From the NCBI GenBank assembly GCA_963841105.1, contig CAWJCB010000004.1:104947-168946 (forward strand): 64,000 bases of DNA. The letters run 5' to 3'. A program made the position numbers and the translations under genes. The stretch comes from VAZQ01 sp963841105. GTDB lineage: Bacteria; Pseudomonadota; Alphaproteobacteria; Rhizobiales; Xanthobacteraceae. Every line of letters begins with the position of its first letter. Position 1 is the first letter of the stretch. Shown here piece after piece: positions 8,228-17,103 of the stretch. The notes beneath the pieces were generated by a model. The model was not told the DNA's origin and did no database searches. It saw nothing but the letters and a program-made list of their open reading frames with translations.

Positions 8228-9283
8228 ATGGATGACTATGTCCGCAATGCCTGGTACCCCGCCACCTGGTCGCGCGACATCGCGCGCGAGCTCACTGCGC
8301 GGCGGATCCTCGGGCAGGACGTCGTGCTCTATCGCACCGGCGCGGGCGCGGTGGCCGCGCTCGAGGACGTGTGCCCGCACCGGCTGACGCCGCTTTCGAT
8401 GGGTCGGCTCAGGGGTGACAGCATCGAATGCGGCTATCACGGTATGACCTTCGACTGCCAGGGTAAGTGCGTGCGAATTCCCGGCCAGGCGATCATCCCG
8501 CGCAACGCGAAGGTGCGGTCCTTCCCGGTGGTCGAGAACATGGGTCTCGCCTGGATCTGGATGGGCGATCCGGCGCTCGCCGAAGCGTCGCAGGTCTATG
8601 ACCTGCCGCAATTTCATGATCCGCGCTGGAGCGCGGTCGAAGGCGATGCGCTGCGGATTGACTGTCATTACCTCAGCCTCGCCGACAATCTGTGCGACCC
8701 CGCGCATGTCAGCTTCGTTCATCTCTCGACGCTCGGCAACGCCGAGGGCGAGGATGTACCGGTTCATAACGAGAAGCTTGCCAGCAACAAGCTGGTGACC
8801 TGGCGATGGATCATCGATTCGCCTGCGATCCCGCTGTTTCAGAAGTTTGGCAAGTTTGCCGGCAACGTCAACCGCTGGCACTATTATCACTACACCGCGC
8901 CGAGCATCGCCGTGATCGACTTCGGCAGCGCGCTCACCGGCACCGGCGCGCCGGAAGGCGCGCGCGACAAGTGCATCCAAATCTATGCGTGCCATTTCAT
9001 CACGCCGGTCGACGCCGACAGCTGCATCGACCATTGGCTGTTCGTGAAGAATTTCGCGACCGACGCGGCGACCTCGCAGGCCATGGTCGAGCAGTTCCGC
9101 GTCGCATTCAACGAGGACAAGACCATTCTCGAGGCGATCCATCGCAAAGAAAAAGAGCCGCGCGCATGGCATCCGCTCAGGCTCGCGATCGACGCGGCCC
9201 CCACGCGCATGCGGCGAATGGTGGAAAGCATGATCGAGGCCGAGCCCGCGCCCCAACGTGCCAGCGACGCCAGCGCGGCATGA
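8228..9283 (+). CDS. Rieske non-haem iron oxygenase, VanA-like alpha subunit
   Basis: A 351-residue oxygenase. The Rieske [2Fe-2S] ligands are C49-P-H51 and C68-G-Y-H71. The mononuclear iron region is SLADNLCDPAHVSFVH (about residues 158-173), with the bridging Asp and the two His. Architecture and N terminus (MDDYVRNAWYPATW) match the vanillate demethylase/phthalate oxygenase group, which needs a separate reductase; none is in the window. GGAGAGAC sits 5-12 bases before the ATG, which decides this start over the frame opening at 8198. The neighbouring TetR and UbiD genes point to aromatic acid breakdown. Confidence 0.93.
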   Translation: MDDYVRNAWYPATWSRDIARELTARRILGQDVVLYRTGAGAVAALEDVCPHRLTPLSMGRLRGDSIECGYHGMTFDCQGKCVRIPGQAIIPRNAKVRSFPVVENMGLAWIWMGDPALAEASQVYDLPQFHDPRWSAVEGDALRIDCHYLSLADNLCDPAHVSFVHLSTLGNAEGEDVPVHNEKLASNKLVTWRWIIDSPAIPLFQKFGKFAGNVNRWHYYHYTAPSIAVIDFGSALTGTGAPEGARDKCIQIYACHFITPVDADSCIDHWLFVKNFATDAATSQAMVEQFRVAFNEDKTILEAIHRKEKEPRAWHPLRLAIDAAPTRMRRMVESMIEAEPAPQRASDASAA

Positions 9284-9351
9284 GCCCTTGGGGTTCGCCG
9301 CGCGACGGTTCGATCCGGATTGGCAAGATGGACAAAATCAGGAGATGCAGC

Positions 9352-10554
9352 ATGCAGGCGCGATCCACAGCCCTGGCACTGTTCGCTACGCTCATCGCCG
9401 GCGGTGCTGCCCAGGCGCAGGGCACGATCAAGATCGGCGACATCAACAGCTACAAGGCGATGGCCGCTAACATGGCGCCCTATCGCAAGGGGGTTGATTT
9501 GGCGGTCGAGCAGATCAATGCCGCCGGCGGGGTTAAGGGGAGGAAATTCGAGATTGTCTCGCGCGACGACGGCGCTAATCCCGGGGACGCAGTGCGCGTG
9601 GCGGACGAGCTCATCCTCAAGGAACGAGTTGATCTGCTCAGCGGCACCATCCTGTCGCACATCGGAGTCGCCATCACTGACTATGCCAAGCAGCACAAAG
9701 TCTTCTTTCTCGCCTCCGCATCGTTGACCGACAGGATCGTGTGGGAGTCCGGCAACCGCTACACCTTCCGACTGCGGCCCTCGACCTATACCCACGCCGC
9801 GGTGATGGTGCCGCATGCCGCCAAGCTCAAGCGCAAACGCTGGACCTTCGTCTACCCCAACTATGAGTATGGGCAGTCGGCGGTCGCCAGCTTCAAGGAG
9901 CTGCTCAAAAGGCAGCAACCCGACGTCGAATTCGTCGCTGACTTCGCACCCCCACTTGGAAAGGTCGATGCCGGCTCGGTCGTCCAGGCGCTCGCGGATG
10001 CGAAGCCCGACGCCATCTTTAACGTCCTGTTCGGTGGCGATCTCGCCAAGCTCGTGCGCGAGGGCACGACGCGCGGCCTGTTTCGCGAAGTCGATGTGGT
10101 GAGCCTGCTCACGGGCGATCCGGAATATCTCGAACCGCTCAAGGACGATGCCCCGGACGGGTGGTACGTCACGGGCTATCCTTGGTATCTTATCAAAACG
10201 CCCGAGCATCTGGCGTTTCTCGACGCCTACCAGAGGCGCTTCAATGATTATCCACGCATCTCCTCGATCGTGGGGTATTCGACGATCCAGGCGCTTGCCG
10301 CTGGCATCGCGCGCGCCGGATCCGCCGATGCCGATGCTCTCAGCAAGGCCTTCGAAGGACTTGAGTTCATGTCTCCGTCCGGCAAGGTGGAATTCCGCGC
10401 GATCGATCACCAGTCGACGCTCGGCCTCTATGTCGGCAAAACCGCGCTGCGGGATGGCCGTGGCGTCATGACGTCGTACGAATACCTCGACGGCGCCGGG
10501 TTTCAGCCGAGCGACGAAGAGGTGCGGAAAAGGCGTCCGGCGGACTCAAAATAG
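9352..10554 (+). CDS. branched-chain-type ABC transporter substrate-binding protein
   Basis: A 400-residue periplasmic receptor of the LivJ class (Peripla_BP_6). A signal peptide (STALALFATLIAGGAAQAQ) precedes GTIKIGDINSYKAMAANMAPYRKG, then VDLAVEQINAAGGVKGRK, VSRDDGANPGDAVRVADELI and SASLTDRIVWESGNRYTFR. AGGAG ends 7 bases before the ATG at 9352, so the very long frame opening at 8806 is not the gene. No permease or ATPase follows. Its position behind the Rieske oxygenase suggests an aromatic ligand, but that is inference. Confidence 0.92.
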   Translation: MQARSTALALFATLIAGGAAQAQGTIKIGDINSYKAMAANMAPYRKGVDLAVEQINAAGGVKGRKFEIVSRDDGANPGDAVRVADELILKERVDLLSGTILSHIGVAITDYAKQHKVFFLASASLTDRIVWESGNRYTFRLRPSTYTHAAVMVPHAAKLKRKRWTFVYPNYEYGQSAVASFKELLKRQQPDVEFVADFAPPLGKVDAGSVVQALADAKPDAIFNVLFGGDLAKLVREGTTRGLFREVDVVSLLTGDPEYLEPLKDDAPDGWYVTGYPWYLIKTPEHLAFLDAYQRRFNDYPRISSIVGYSTIQALAAGIARAGSADADALSKAFEGLEFMSPSGKVEFRAIDHQSTLGLYVGKTALRDGRGVMTSYEYLDGAGFQPSDEEVRKRRPADSK

Positions 10555-10802
10555 GCCGGATATCCCAAACCCTAATTTTAGTGCTCACTTTCACTGGAGC
10601 ATGACTCGCGTGTATTGGCAGGCGCACCCCCCTCTCCCCGTTGGGGTGAGGCGGTACGTAGGAAAGGTGTACGGGTAATCGGGGGGAGAGCCGGCGTGAC
10701 GGATGGGTGCCCTTCAGGCCGGTGGACTGCTCCTAAGTGCGCTGAGCCCGCTCGCAGGAGCTGCGACGCAAGCGTCGCGGGGTGCCCCTCCAGAGGGGGC
10801 CC

Positions 10803-12623
10803 TCAGCGGTAGAAGGCGCCGCGGGGCGGCCGCGGCCGCGCGTAACGCATCCCGCTGTTGGAGAATATCGGCTGGTACGTGGCGACTTGGCGCGCACGGT
10901 GGGCCAACCTGCGGTGGTGCGCGGGAGCTGACCGCGCCGGAGCTGCGATCTCCGGCTCGTGTTTCTGCTCGGGTGCGGGGTCAAGGATCGCGCGCGAGCC
11001 CTTGATCGCAGCCAGCGTGCGGCTGTCGAGGTTGTAGAGGTCGCGGCGCGTCTGCAGCTTGCCCGCGTCGTCGACAAAGGCGGTTTGATAGGTCAGGTGA
11101 ATCCAGATCGGCACCGATTGCAGCTGGATCTCCTGCTCGGTGTTGCCGAACATGCTTTTGATCTTCTCTGCCGTCCACTGCTCGTCAGGCCGCGCCATGT
11201 GGGAGAGAATCTCGGCATATTTTGCCGCATCCTGCACGCGCATGCAGCCGTGGCTCTCGGCGCGCACGTCGTGGGCGAAGAAATATTGGTCCGGAGTGTC
11301 GTGCTGATAGACCATGAAGCGGTTGTAGAAGTTGAAGCGGATGCGCCCGAGCGGGTTTTCGCCGCCGGGCGGCATCGTGATCTGCACCTCGCCGTCCGCC
11401 GCAGTTTTCACGCGCAGGCCCATGCGCGACAGCACGCCCGGGTCCCTTGCCCGCGCCGGCAGGTATTCGTTGTGCACGATCGAGGGCGGCACGTGCCAGG
11501 TCGGGTTGATGGTAAAGGAGTTCATCTTCTCCGAAAGGAGCGGGGTAGGCATGCTCGGCTTGCCGATGACGATGCGACTGGCCCACACCTGCCTGCCCTC
11601 GTGCAGCACCTTGAGCGTGAAGTCGGGCTCGTTGACCTCGACATGCGCGTTGCCGAGATCGCGCGGGTACCAGCGCCAGCGCTCCATGTTGGCGATGACG
11701 GTATCGACGCGGCGGTCAAGCGTGGGACGGTTGAGCTTACTGACCGTCCGCGCGTCGAGATTGCCGGTTGCCGGCAGGTCGTTTGCGCGCTGGAAGCGCT
11801 TCACGCCGTCGGCGAGCTTGGCGTCGTAGCGCCGATCGGACGCCTCGCCGGAGAGCTTGAGCCTCTCGCGCAATGACGACACACGCGCATCTTCCATCGG
11901 GTGCTTGCGGTTGAAGCTGAGCACCGGACCCGCGGCGATCTCGTTCAGTCCGCCAGCGGCCCTGCCGCGAAGCTCTGCAAGCGCCGTCTTGAGCTTCTGA
12001 TAGGGCTCGTTCTGCGGGCTGAATTCATCGAGCGCGTTACCGGCATCGGCGGCCTCCGCGACTCTGGCGAGCACTTGCGCCGGATCTGGCGGCGCTTGCG
12101 GCAGCCCAATGTTGTCCTCCCTGACCAAACGATAGGAAAAACGCCCGGCCTGCACATGCCGCGCATAGGTGAGCACGGACTGCGTGAGCGCGAGATCGGC
12201 GGCGGCGAGCGCATCCGGAAGAGGCCCGGCAAAGTTCGGCGTCATGTAATCGCCGGGATCGAGGCCGTCGGCATCGGCGTTCTTGAGGCGGGCAATCACC
12301 GCCTTGCCACGCGCATTCTCCACCCCCTTGTCGAGCCAGAGCGGCGCCAGATTGCGCTTCCGATAGAAGGCTTCGATCGCCGCATGCTCATTCTCGCTGG
12401 CGAAGATACGGTTCGGCTTCGTGGCGAGGAGATCGCGAATCCGTTCCGCGATCACGCGATCGGCGGGATCGAGCGAGGCCAAGGTATCGGGTGCCGGGGT
12501 CTCGTCGGCCACGCTCGCCGGAGCGCCCAGCCCCGTCTCCTGTGCGAGCGCGCAAAGGGGCGCGGCAAGCAAAAGCGCAACTGCTGCGCTTGCGAGGATG
12601 TGGTCGCAACGGACGCCGCTCAT
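10803..12623 (-). CDS. murein L,D-transpeptidase, YcbB/LdtD-like
   Basis: A 606-residue periplasmic enzyme that makes 3-3 cross-links in peptidoglycan or joins proteins to it. Order: signal peptide (ILASAAVALLLAAPLCALAQ), a scaffold domain, a peptidoglycan-binding segment (VKRFQRANDLPATGNLDARTV), then the YkuD catalytic domain with HDVRAESHGCMRVQD, where His and the nucleophile Cys lie in SHGCMR. A basic, Ala/Pro-rich tail (HHRRLAHRARQ) ends the protein. The ATG at 12623 has GGGAGA upstream; the longer frame from 12785 adds a non-family leader. It stands alone. Confidence 0.93.
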   Translation of the reverse strand: MSGVRCDHILASAAVALLLAAPLCALAQETGLGAPASVADETPAPDTLASLDPADRVIAERIRDLLATKPNRIFASENEHAAIEAFYRKRNLAPLWLDKGVENARGKAVIARLKNADADGLDPGDYMTPNFAGPLPDALAAADLALTQSVLTYARHVQAGRFSYRLVREDNIGLPQAPPDPAQVLARVAEAADAGNALDEFSPQNEPYQKLKTALAELRGRAAGGLNEIAAGPVLSFNRKHPMEDARVSSLRERLKLSGEASDRRYDAKLADGVKRFQRANDLPATGNLDARTVSKLNRPTLDRRVDTVIANMERWRWYPRDLGNAHVEVNEPDFTLKVLHEGRQVWASRIVIGKPSMPTPLLSEKMNSFTINPTWHVPPSIVHNEYLPARARDPGVLSRMGLRVKTAADGEVQITMPPGGENPLGRIRFNFYNRFMVYQHDTPDQYFFAHDVRAESHGCMRVQDAAKYAEILSHMARPDEQWTAEKIKSMFGNTEQEIQLQSVPIWIHLTYQTAFVDDAGKLQTRRDLYNLDSRTLAAIKGSRAILDPAPEQKHEPEIAAPARSAPAHHRRLAHRARQVATYQPIFSNSGMRYARPRPPRGAFYR

Positions 12624-13032
12624 GCCGCGTTTCTCCCAAAATCCCGGCGGACCTGCCGCGTGCGCGCCAGATTCGCACATCGCCGTGCGGCTCCAGACTG
12701 AGCCCAATCCGTGCGTCGAGCAACGGGCGGCGTTCCAGTTGGCGTCGCTTTTTGGTGATTTTGACTCACTGTCACTTCGTTGCAACGTTCTCGCGATTGC
12801 GCGAGCGTTTTTTCTTGATGTGTGTCTTGGCTACAACGTCAGCAACTGCACTTGCGTCGGCGCCTCGGCGGCGCATCAGAGCACATCCAACTTTCGGTAG
12901 GGCGTTGAACGGCCGATGTGTCACGCGCCGTGCCAAGTCGACACCTACGCTGCTCGCATCTCAAGGGCGCCAAACCGCCGACCTGGCGGTGCAGGCGCCG
13001 ACCGGGTACGAATTGGCGATTAACCTCGAGAC
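12624..13032. other. intergenic region with decayed transposase flank
   Basis: No intact gene is seen. The half nearest 13033 is the decayed 3-prime continuation of the IS91-family remnant described separately. The half nearest 12624 includes the promoter side of the L,D-transpeptidase gene. Several short frames cross it but none carries a recognisable motif. Confidence 0.4.
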
Positions 13033-13201
13033 TTATCGCCAGCAGCTCGCGCGAGTGCGCAATGTTCGCGGCTCGGTTGCCGTTGGCGAGCAGCCCATAG
13101 TGTCGGATGCGACGGAAGCCCTTCGGCATGAGGTGAATCAGGAAGCGTTGGATGAGGTCGTCGGTCGCCAGCATCATCGTCTGTAGTGGCCCGGCTCCTT
13201 G
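13033..13201 (-). pseudogene. IS91-family transposase, C-terminal fragment
   Basis: About 55 residues in one frame match the conserved C-terminal part of IS91-type Y2 transposases: TMMLATDDLIQRFLIHLMPK, then GFRRIRHYGLLANGNRAAN and IAHSRELLAI. The upstream catalytic region (HUH and tyrosine motifs) is missing, and the zinc-finger tail normally found just downstream (C-P-x-C-G-G) is scrambled over several frames. It lies immediately downstream of the radical SAM gene on the same strand. This is a dead relic, evidence that an IS91-like element once inserted here. Confidence 0.75.
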
Positions 13202-13267
13202 ATGCAGATTGCTCACAAGCTCGAACTTCACCGACTGCGCCGCGCCCCCTGCAAAAATGCCAGCCAG

Positions 13268-15034
13268 TCAAGCCACTCGGCCAACGCCAGTCAGCTCCGC
13301 GATTTTCTTGGCGTGCGCAACCGCTGCGCGTGCCCCCGTCGTCTTCGTGAGCAGGTCAAGCGTCACGTCTTCGTCGTCGCCTACCGGCGTGAGCGCCTGA
13401 TCCATATAGCCTCGCGCGTCGGGGTCGCGTGCGATGGCCGTCTTCCATACAAGGAGCCGTCCGATCAGGCCGGCCAGGATCGCGTGCTTGTAAAGGGTCT
13501 CCCACACGAAACGCGGCCAAAAGACCCATGGGCTTTCGCGCGGCAGGCCGGGGCGACGCTCGGACGGATGTTTGAGACGAAGGATGCCGCTCTGGAGCGG
13601 ATGCACCTTTTCGAGGCGATCCGTCGTCGAAAACGTGAGCAGCAGCTTGACGAGGCTACCCATCGGCCCGCCGGTAGCTGCCGTGCGACGCAGTAGCGTC
13701 TTCATATGCTCCGGCTTGTAATATAGCGACCAAGCTTCATGATAAATCGCCTCCCACTCCTGCCCGCTCATTTTGATGTGGCCGGTACAGGCATGTTCCG
13801 TATCGTAGTTGTTGAGGTCTGAATCCATCGCGATGCCCTTAGTCCAGAGGGTCCGGTGATCCTCCGAGCCGGGCAGCGGCGTCAGACAAAAGAACTCGAG
13901 AACGTCGAGCGGCAGCTCCTTCTGAACGATAGCGATATCGCGTCTAATGCTCTCCGGTGTATCGGCTGGAAATCCCAAAATGTACCCCGCGAGCGTCATC
14001 ATCCCCTGCGCTTTCCAGGCGAGCAGCATCTTACGGTACTCGGTGATCTTGTTTTGGTGCTTTTTCGCTGCTGCCAGATTGTCCGGGTTGACGTTCTCCA
14101 ATCCGATGAAGACCCGCGTGACGCCGGCTCGCTTCGCTTTCTCTACGAAGGCAGGGATCTTGTGGCAGAGCGTGTCGACTTGAATCAGCAAGCCGAGTGG
14201 GATGCCGTGCTTTTCACGGAGCTCGATCAGGCGATCGAAGATTGCTTCCCACTCCCTGTTGCGTGCAAAATTATCGTCAGTAATGAAAAACTTGTGAATA
14301 CCTTGCGCCCAGTTGAGGCGCACGAGATGCTCGACATCGTCCGCTGAACGAAAGCGCGACTTGCGGCCCTGCACGTTGATGATGGTGCAAAATGAGCACT
14401 GGTACGGGCAGCCGCGGCCTGCGTCGAAACTGGCGCTCAGACCAAGCGTGCGCGCAATGTATCTCTTCGGGAGGAACGGCACGGGCGTGCCCTGCAATCC
14501 CGGCAGGTCCTTCATGAAGTTGTACACCGGCGCAAGCCGGCCCGTGGCCGCGTCGCGCAACACCATGTCGAGCCGGCTTTCGGCTTCCCCCGCAAACATC
14601 GAGATACCCATCTCCCGGCAAGAATCGAGATCAATTGCGCGGCCGTCGAGCATTGAGAGGCATCCAGATACGTGGAAGCCTCCCATGGCAACGGGAATCC
14701 CAGCGGCCCGGAACGGTCTTGCGATGTCGAGGGCGCGGGGATACTGGTTCGACTGCACGCCGATGAGCGCGAGAAGGCCGTAGTTGCCGTGGCGACGGAA
14801 CTGAGCGAGCAGAGCCGGCACGTCGATGCGTGTGTTCGTCTCATCGAGCACTTCAATGTCGATGGCGACGTCGGGCCCAAGGACCTGCCGCTCGGCGCAA
14901 TCGGCCGCAATACCGTACACAGCCGCGAGCGAATTCGACGGAATCATCGCGCGCCACCAGCGGATCACGTACCCATAATCATCGTAATGCGAGGGTTTGA
15001 TCAGAATGAGCTGGAAGCATCGTTTCGCGGCCAT
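13268..15034 (-). CDS. B12-binding-domain radical SAM enzyme
   Basis: A 588-residue protein. Residues 1-150 form a cobalamin-binding-like domain (LALIGVQSNQYPRALDIAR, AMGGFHVSG). The radical SAM domain begins at about residue 205 with GRGCPYQCSFC, whose Cys 209, 213 and 216 bind the [4Fe-4S] cluster, followed by FRSADDVEHLVRLNWAQGI, FITDDNFARN and VFIGLENVNPDN. The C-terminal 150 residues are typical of large B12 radical SAM proteins of unknown substrate. The ATG at 15034 is preferred over 15049. No partner gene is adjacent, so the product cannot be inferred. Confidence 0.9.
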   Translation of the reverse strand: MAAKRCFQLILIKPSHYDDYGYVIRWWRAMIPSNSLAAVYGIAADCAERQVLGPDVAIDIEVLDETNTRIDVPALLAQFRRHGNYGLLALIGVQSNQYPRALDIARPFRAAGIPVAMGGFHVSGCLSMLDGRAIDLDSCREMGISMFAGEAESRLDMVLRDAATGRLAPVYNFMKDLPGLQGTPVPFLPKRYIARTLGLSASFDAGRGCPYQCSFCTIINVQGRKSRFRSADDVEHLVRLNWAQGIHKFFITDDNFARNREWEAIFDRLIELREKHGIPLGLLIQVDTLCHKIPAFVEKAKRAGVTRVFIGLENVNPDNLAAAKKHQNKITEYRKMLLAWKAQGMMTLAGYILGFPADTPESIRRDIAIVQKELPLDVLEFFCLTPLPGSEDHRTLWTKGIAMDSDLNNYDTEHACTGHIKMSGQEWEAIYHEAWSLYYKPEHMKTLLRRTAATGGPMGSLVKLLLTFSTTDRLEKVHPLQSGILRLKHPSERRPGLPRESPWVFWPRFVWETLYKHAILAGLIGRLLVWKTAIARDPDARGYMDQALTPVGDDEDVTLDLLTKTTGARAAVAHAKKIAELTGVGRVA

Positions 15035-15426
15035 AGTGGACTGCAGCACCGTCGGTCTCCCGCGTTGACGCCATTCGGTCTATTATTGCACGCGAACGCC
15101 ACCTCGGAGGTCCGGGTCCAAACCGCGTTCAATCGATCCACTGCCTAAATGGTCTTGACGTCAAGTGGCAAGCTCACGCTGTAAATAGACGGGCAGGGCG
15201 TGCCTGCTCTGCTTCAGGCGCCGGGACTCGCGCTACAGTTCGGGCGCTCGCCGCATTGGATCAAGAGCAAGAGCGGACCCCGGTCTGGCGGACCACGGTA
15301 AGGTCTAAAACCGCTCGTGCGCAATGCTCGGTCTGCGACGACGGGCTCACCATTCAGTCCCACGTAAGCGACAGGGAGTAAGGTCAGCCCAAGGGGCGCG
15401 CGACGTTCCAAGGAGGATATGCAATC
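15035..15426. other. intergenic region, no gene seen
   Basis: Nearly 400 bases between the divergent radical SAM and Gly/His-rich genes. Short frames exist on both strands but lack family-like sequence or good ribosome binding sites. A strong AGGAGG at about 15411 belongs to the small gene that follows. Confidence 0.4.
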
Positions 15427-15687
15427 ATGTTGCGCAAAACTCTCATCGCCCTTGCCGGTGCCGTTGCTATTAGTGCTGTAGCGATCGCCCCAAATTTCGC
15501 ATCCGCCCGTGGTGGTGGTCATGGCGGTCATGGCGGTGGTCATGGTGGTCATGGCAGTCATGGTGGGCAGGGTTTCCACGGTTTCCATGGTGGCGGCGGT
15601 GGCGGCTTCGGCTACGGTGCATACGCATACTCTGGTGGGTACAACTGCTGGCGGCGGCATCGCAGGGTGAGGCTTTGGGTCTGCTGA
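15427..15687 (+). CDS. small exported Gly/His-rich protein
   Basis: An 86-residue protein with a clear signal peptide (KTLIALAGAVAISAVAIAP, cleavage near FASA-R). The mature part is a low-complexity run of GGH and GGHG units from about residue 29 to 55, then a Gly/Tyr segment (GGFGYGAYAYSGGYN) and a basic end. An AGGAGG lies 9 bases before the ATG. Such small proteins are common in Bradyrhizobium-like genomes; clustered His could bind divalent metals, but nothing here proves it. No recognised family name. Confidence 0.7.
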   Translation: MLRKTLIALAGAVAISAVAIAPNFASARGGGHGGHGGGHGGHGSHGGQGFHGFHGGGGGGFGYGAYAYSGGYNCWRRHRRVRLWVC

Positions 15688-15834
15688 TCCAGCGTCGTAT
15701 CGCCTAGACGTTGCAATCAGTGACCTGCCGGTTCAGGCACCGATCAAGTACGGACTGGTGGTCGCGCAAATTACAGGCTCGTGGGCATACGGTACGCTTG
15801 ATGCCGCCGGCTTACGTGAAGCCCTATGGGTCGC

Positions 15835-16350
15835 TTACGGGTGTCTCTCCTTGCTGCTGCTCAGGCGATCGGCAATTGCCAGCAGGAGCATCGCGGTCGC
15901 GAAGGCCAGCAAGATACCCACCACCCAGCCAAGCCTGGCGCTGTCGGCGTGGCGTTCGATATCCATGAACCACTCCAGCACGTTGACAGCGGCAATGGCT
16001 GCAATCGAGCCGAGGAGCTTCTGCTTCAGGTCGGAAAATCCGATCTTGACCAGTCCCTCCGGCCAATCCGGATGTTTCACGAGATCGATGTGAGCGACGA
16101 AGTTCTCATAGCTCGAGCAGATCACGATGACGATGAGATTGGCGACAAGGGTGAGATCGACGAGCGTAAGGATGCCGACGGTGATATCAGCGGGCGCGGC
16201 AGCAGGGGCCTGGATGATGAATTCCGCGAGCTTGAGCATGAATTTGTAGACGAGTGCGGCCAGACCGAGAATCAGACCAAGCAGGAATGGCGCCAGCAGC
16301 CATCGGCTGTTGAACACGATCGCTTCGAGAATGTCCTTTACGCGATGCAT
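15835..16350 (-). CDS. yqhA: UPF0114/YqhA-family inner-membrane protein
   Basis: A 171-residue membrane protein with about four hydrophobic segments: WLLAPFLLGLILGLAALVY, a middle pair around LTLVDLTLVANLIVIVICSS, and a C-terminal pair ending AMLLLAIADRL. The strings SYENFVAHIDLVKHPDWP and GFSDLKQKLLGSIAAIAAV are hallmarks of the YqhA family (TIGR00645). The function of the family is not known. Length equals the family norm (about 165 residues). It is a lone gene. Confidence 0.9.
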   Translation of the reverse strand: MHRVKDILEAIVFNSRWLLAPFLLGLILGLAALVYKFMLKLAEFIIQAPAAAPADITVGILTLVDLTLVANLIVIVICSSYENFVAHIDLVKHPDWPEGLVKIGFSDLKQKLLGSIAAIAAVNVLEWFMDIERHADSARLGWVVGILLAFATAMLLLAIADRLSSSKERHP

Positions 16351-16417
16351 GTGCAGATTCGCGCGCAGGCGGTGTCACTGCACAGCCGGGAACGCAGACC
16401 CGCGGCCGCGGTGGTCG

Positions 16418-16804
16418 TCAGAACCAGGGGCGGAAAAACGGGAATTGTGGTCCTGATGTGTAGTGCCGCGGCCTCGCATAGCGTTCCCGCCGCGGGGCTG
16501 TCTTGACCTCGCGCACCTTCGTTTCGGGCTTTGGGGCGACGACCTTGCTGTCCTCAGCAATGGGCTCTGGCGGCGCTAATGCGAACGCGGCGCGCGGCTC
16601 CAATTCGGCCGGCGGGACCCATGGCGCATCGGCGTAGTTCACAACAGTGTTAGGCGGCGGATGATACGCGCCGAGCCCCTGGTTTGTGACGACCGACGGT
16701 TGCATTAACCAAAAAAGGCAGAGCGCAAGCCCGCCGTACACCGCAAGAAATATGGCGAATGCCGCTGCGATTCCGGAGTTCTGATGTGAGCCACGCCGAC
16801 GCAA
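16418..16804 (-). CDS. hypothetical membrane-anchored Pro-rich protein
   Basis: A 128-residue protein with one N-terminal hydrophobic segment (IAAAFAIFLAVYGGLALCLFW) and a proline-rich, basic remainder (PPPNTVV, APPEPIAEDS, RRERYARPRHY). This looks like a single-pass membrane protein with a disordered periplasmic tail. No family is recognised. It lies between yqhA and the DUF992 gene, all on the minus strand, but the gaps are too large to call an operon. Confidence 0.6.
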   Translation of the reverse strand: MRRRGSHQNSGIAAAFAIFLAVYGGLALCLFWLMQPSVVTNQGLGAYHPPPNTVVNYADAPWVPPAELEPRAAFALAPPEPIAEDSKVVAPKPETKVREVKTAPRRERYARPRHYTSGPQFPFFRPWF

Positions 16805-17007
16805 ACGGATGCCCCCCTGCTAACGCCCCAACAGCGGCAAATTGTTAGTCGCTGGCACCGGCAAAATGGTTCAATTGTCACGGGCATTACCACGGGGACG
16901 CAGCACTGACTGCCGCCTGATTCGCTTGCCGTGCAAAGGCGATTTTGAATATGCACATTGCCCGGCGCGCTCATGTCGGGCGAAATGGCGCTACACTCTC
17001 GGGACGT

Positions 17008-17074
17008 GTGGGCACGCCGCCAGGATGGGATATTTGTTGAGCTCCGACCTGTGTTCGGCGGCTTTGCCCACCCT
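17008..17074. repeat. palindromic repeat, GTGGGCA family (copy 1)
   Basis: The arms GTGGGCACGCCGCC and GGCGGCTTTGCCCAC face each other across a short spacer. The outer words GTGGGCA/TTGCCCAC recur as inverted ends at 26832-27000, 44971-45032 and 63062-63322, so this is one member of a dispersed family in this genome. Confidence 0.55.
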
Positions 17075-17103
17075 GCGCTGATTCCTATCGACCGCGATTC
17101 ACA

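Noticed and set aside
8983..10410. Long minus-strand open frame opposite the Rieske and receptor genes
   Set aside because: It is rich in Arg, Gly and His with no domain, and lies fully opposite two well-recognised genes; a high-GC shadow.
10555..10802. Another copy of the ACCTCCCC repeat near 10628
   Set aside because: The CCCCTCTCCCCGTTGGGG and GGGGGGAGAG words resemble it, but the middle words CGGTCGGGTGGG and CTCGCTTTGCTCG are missing.
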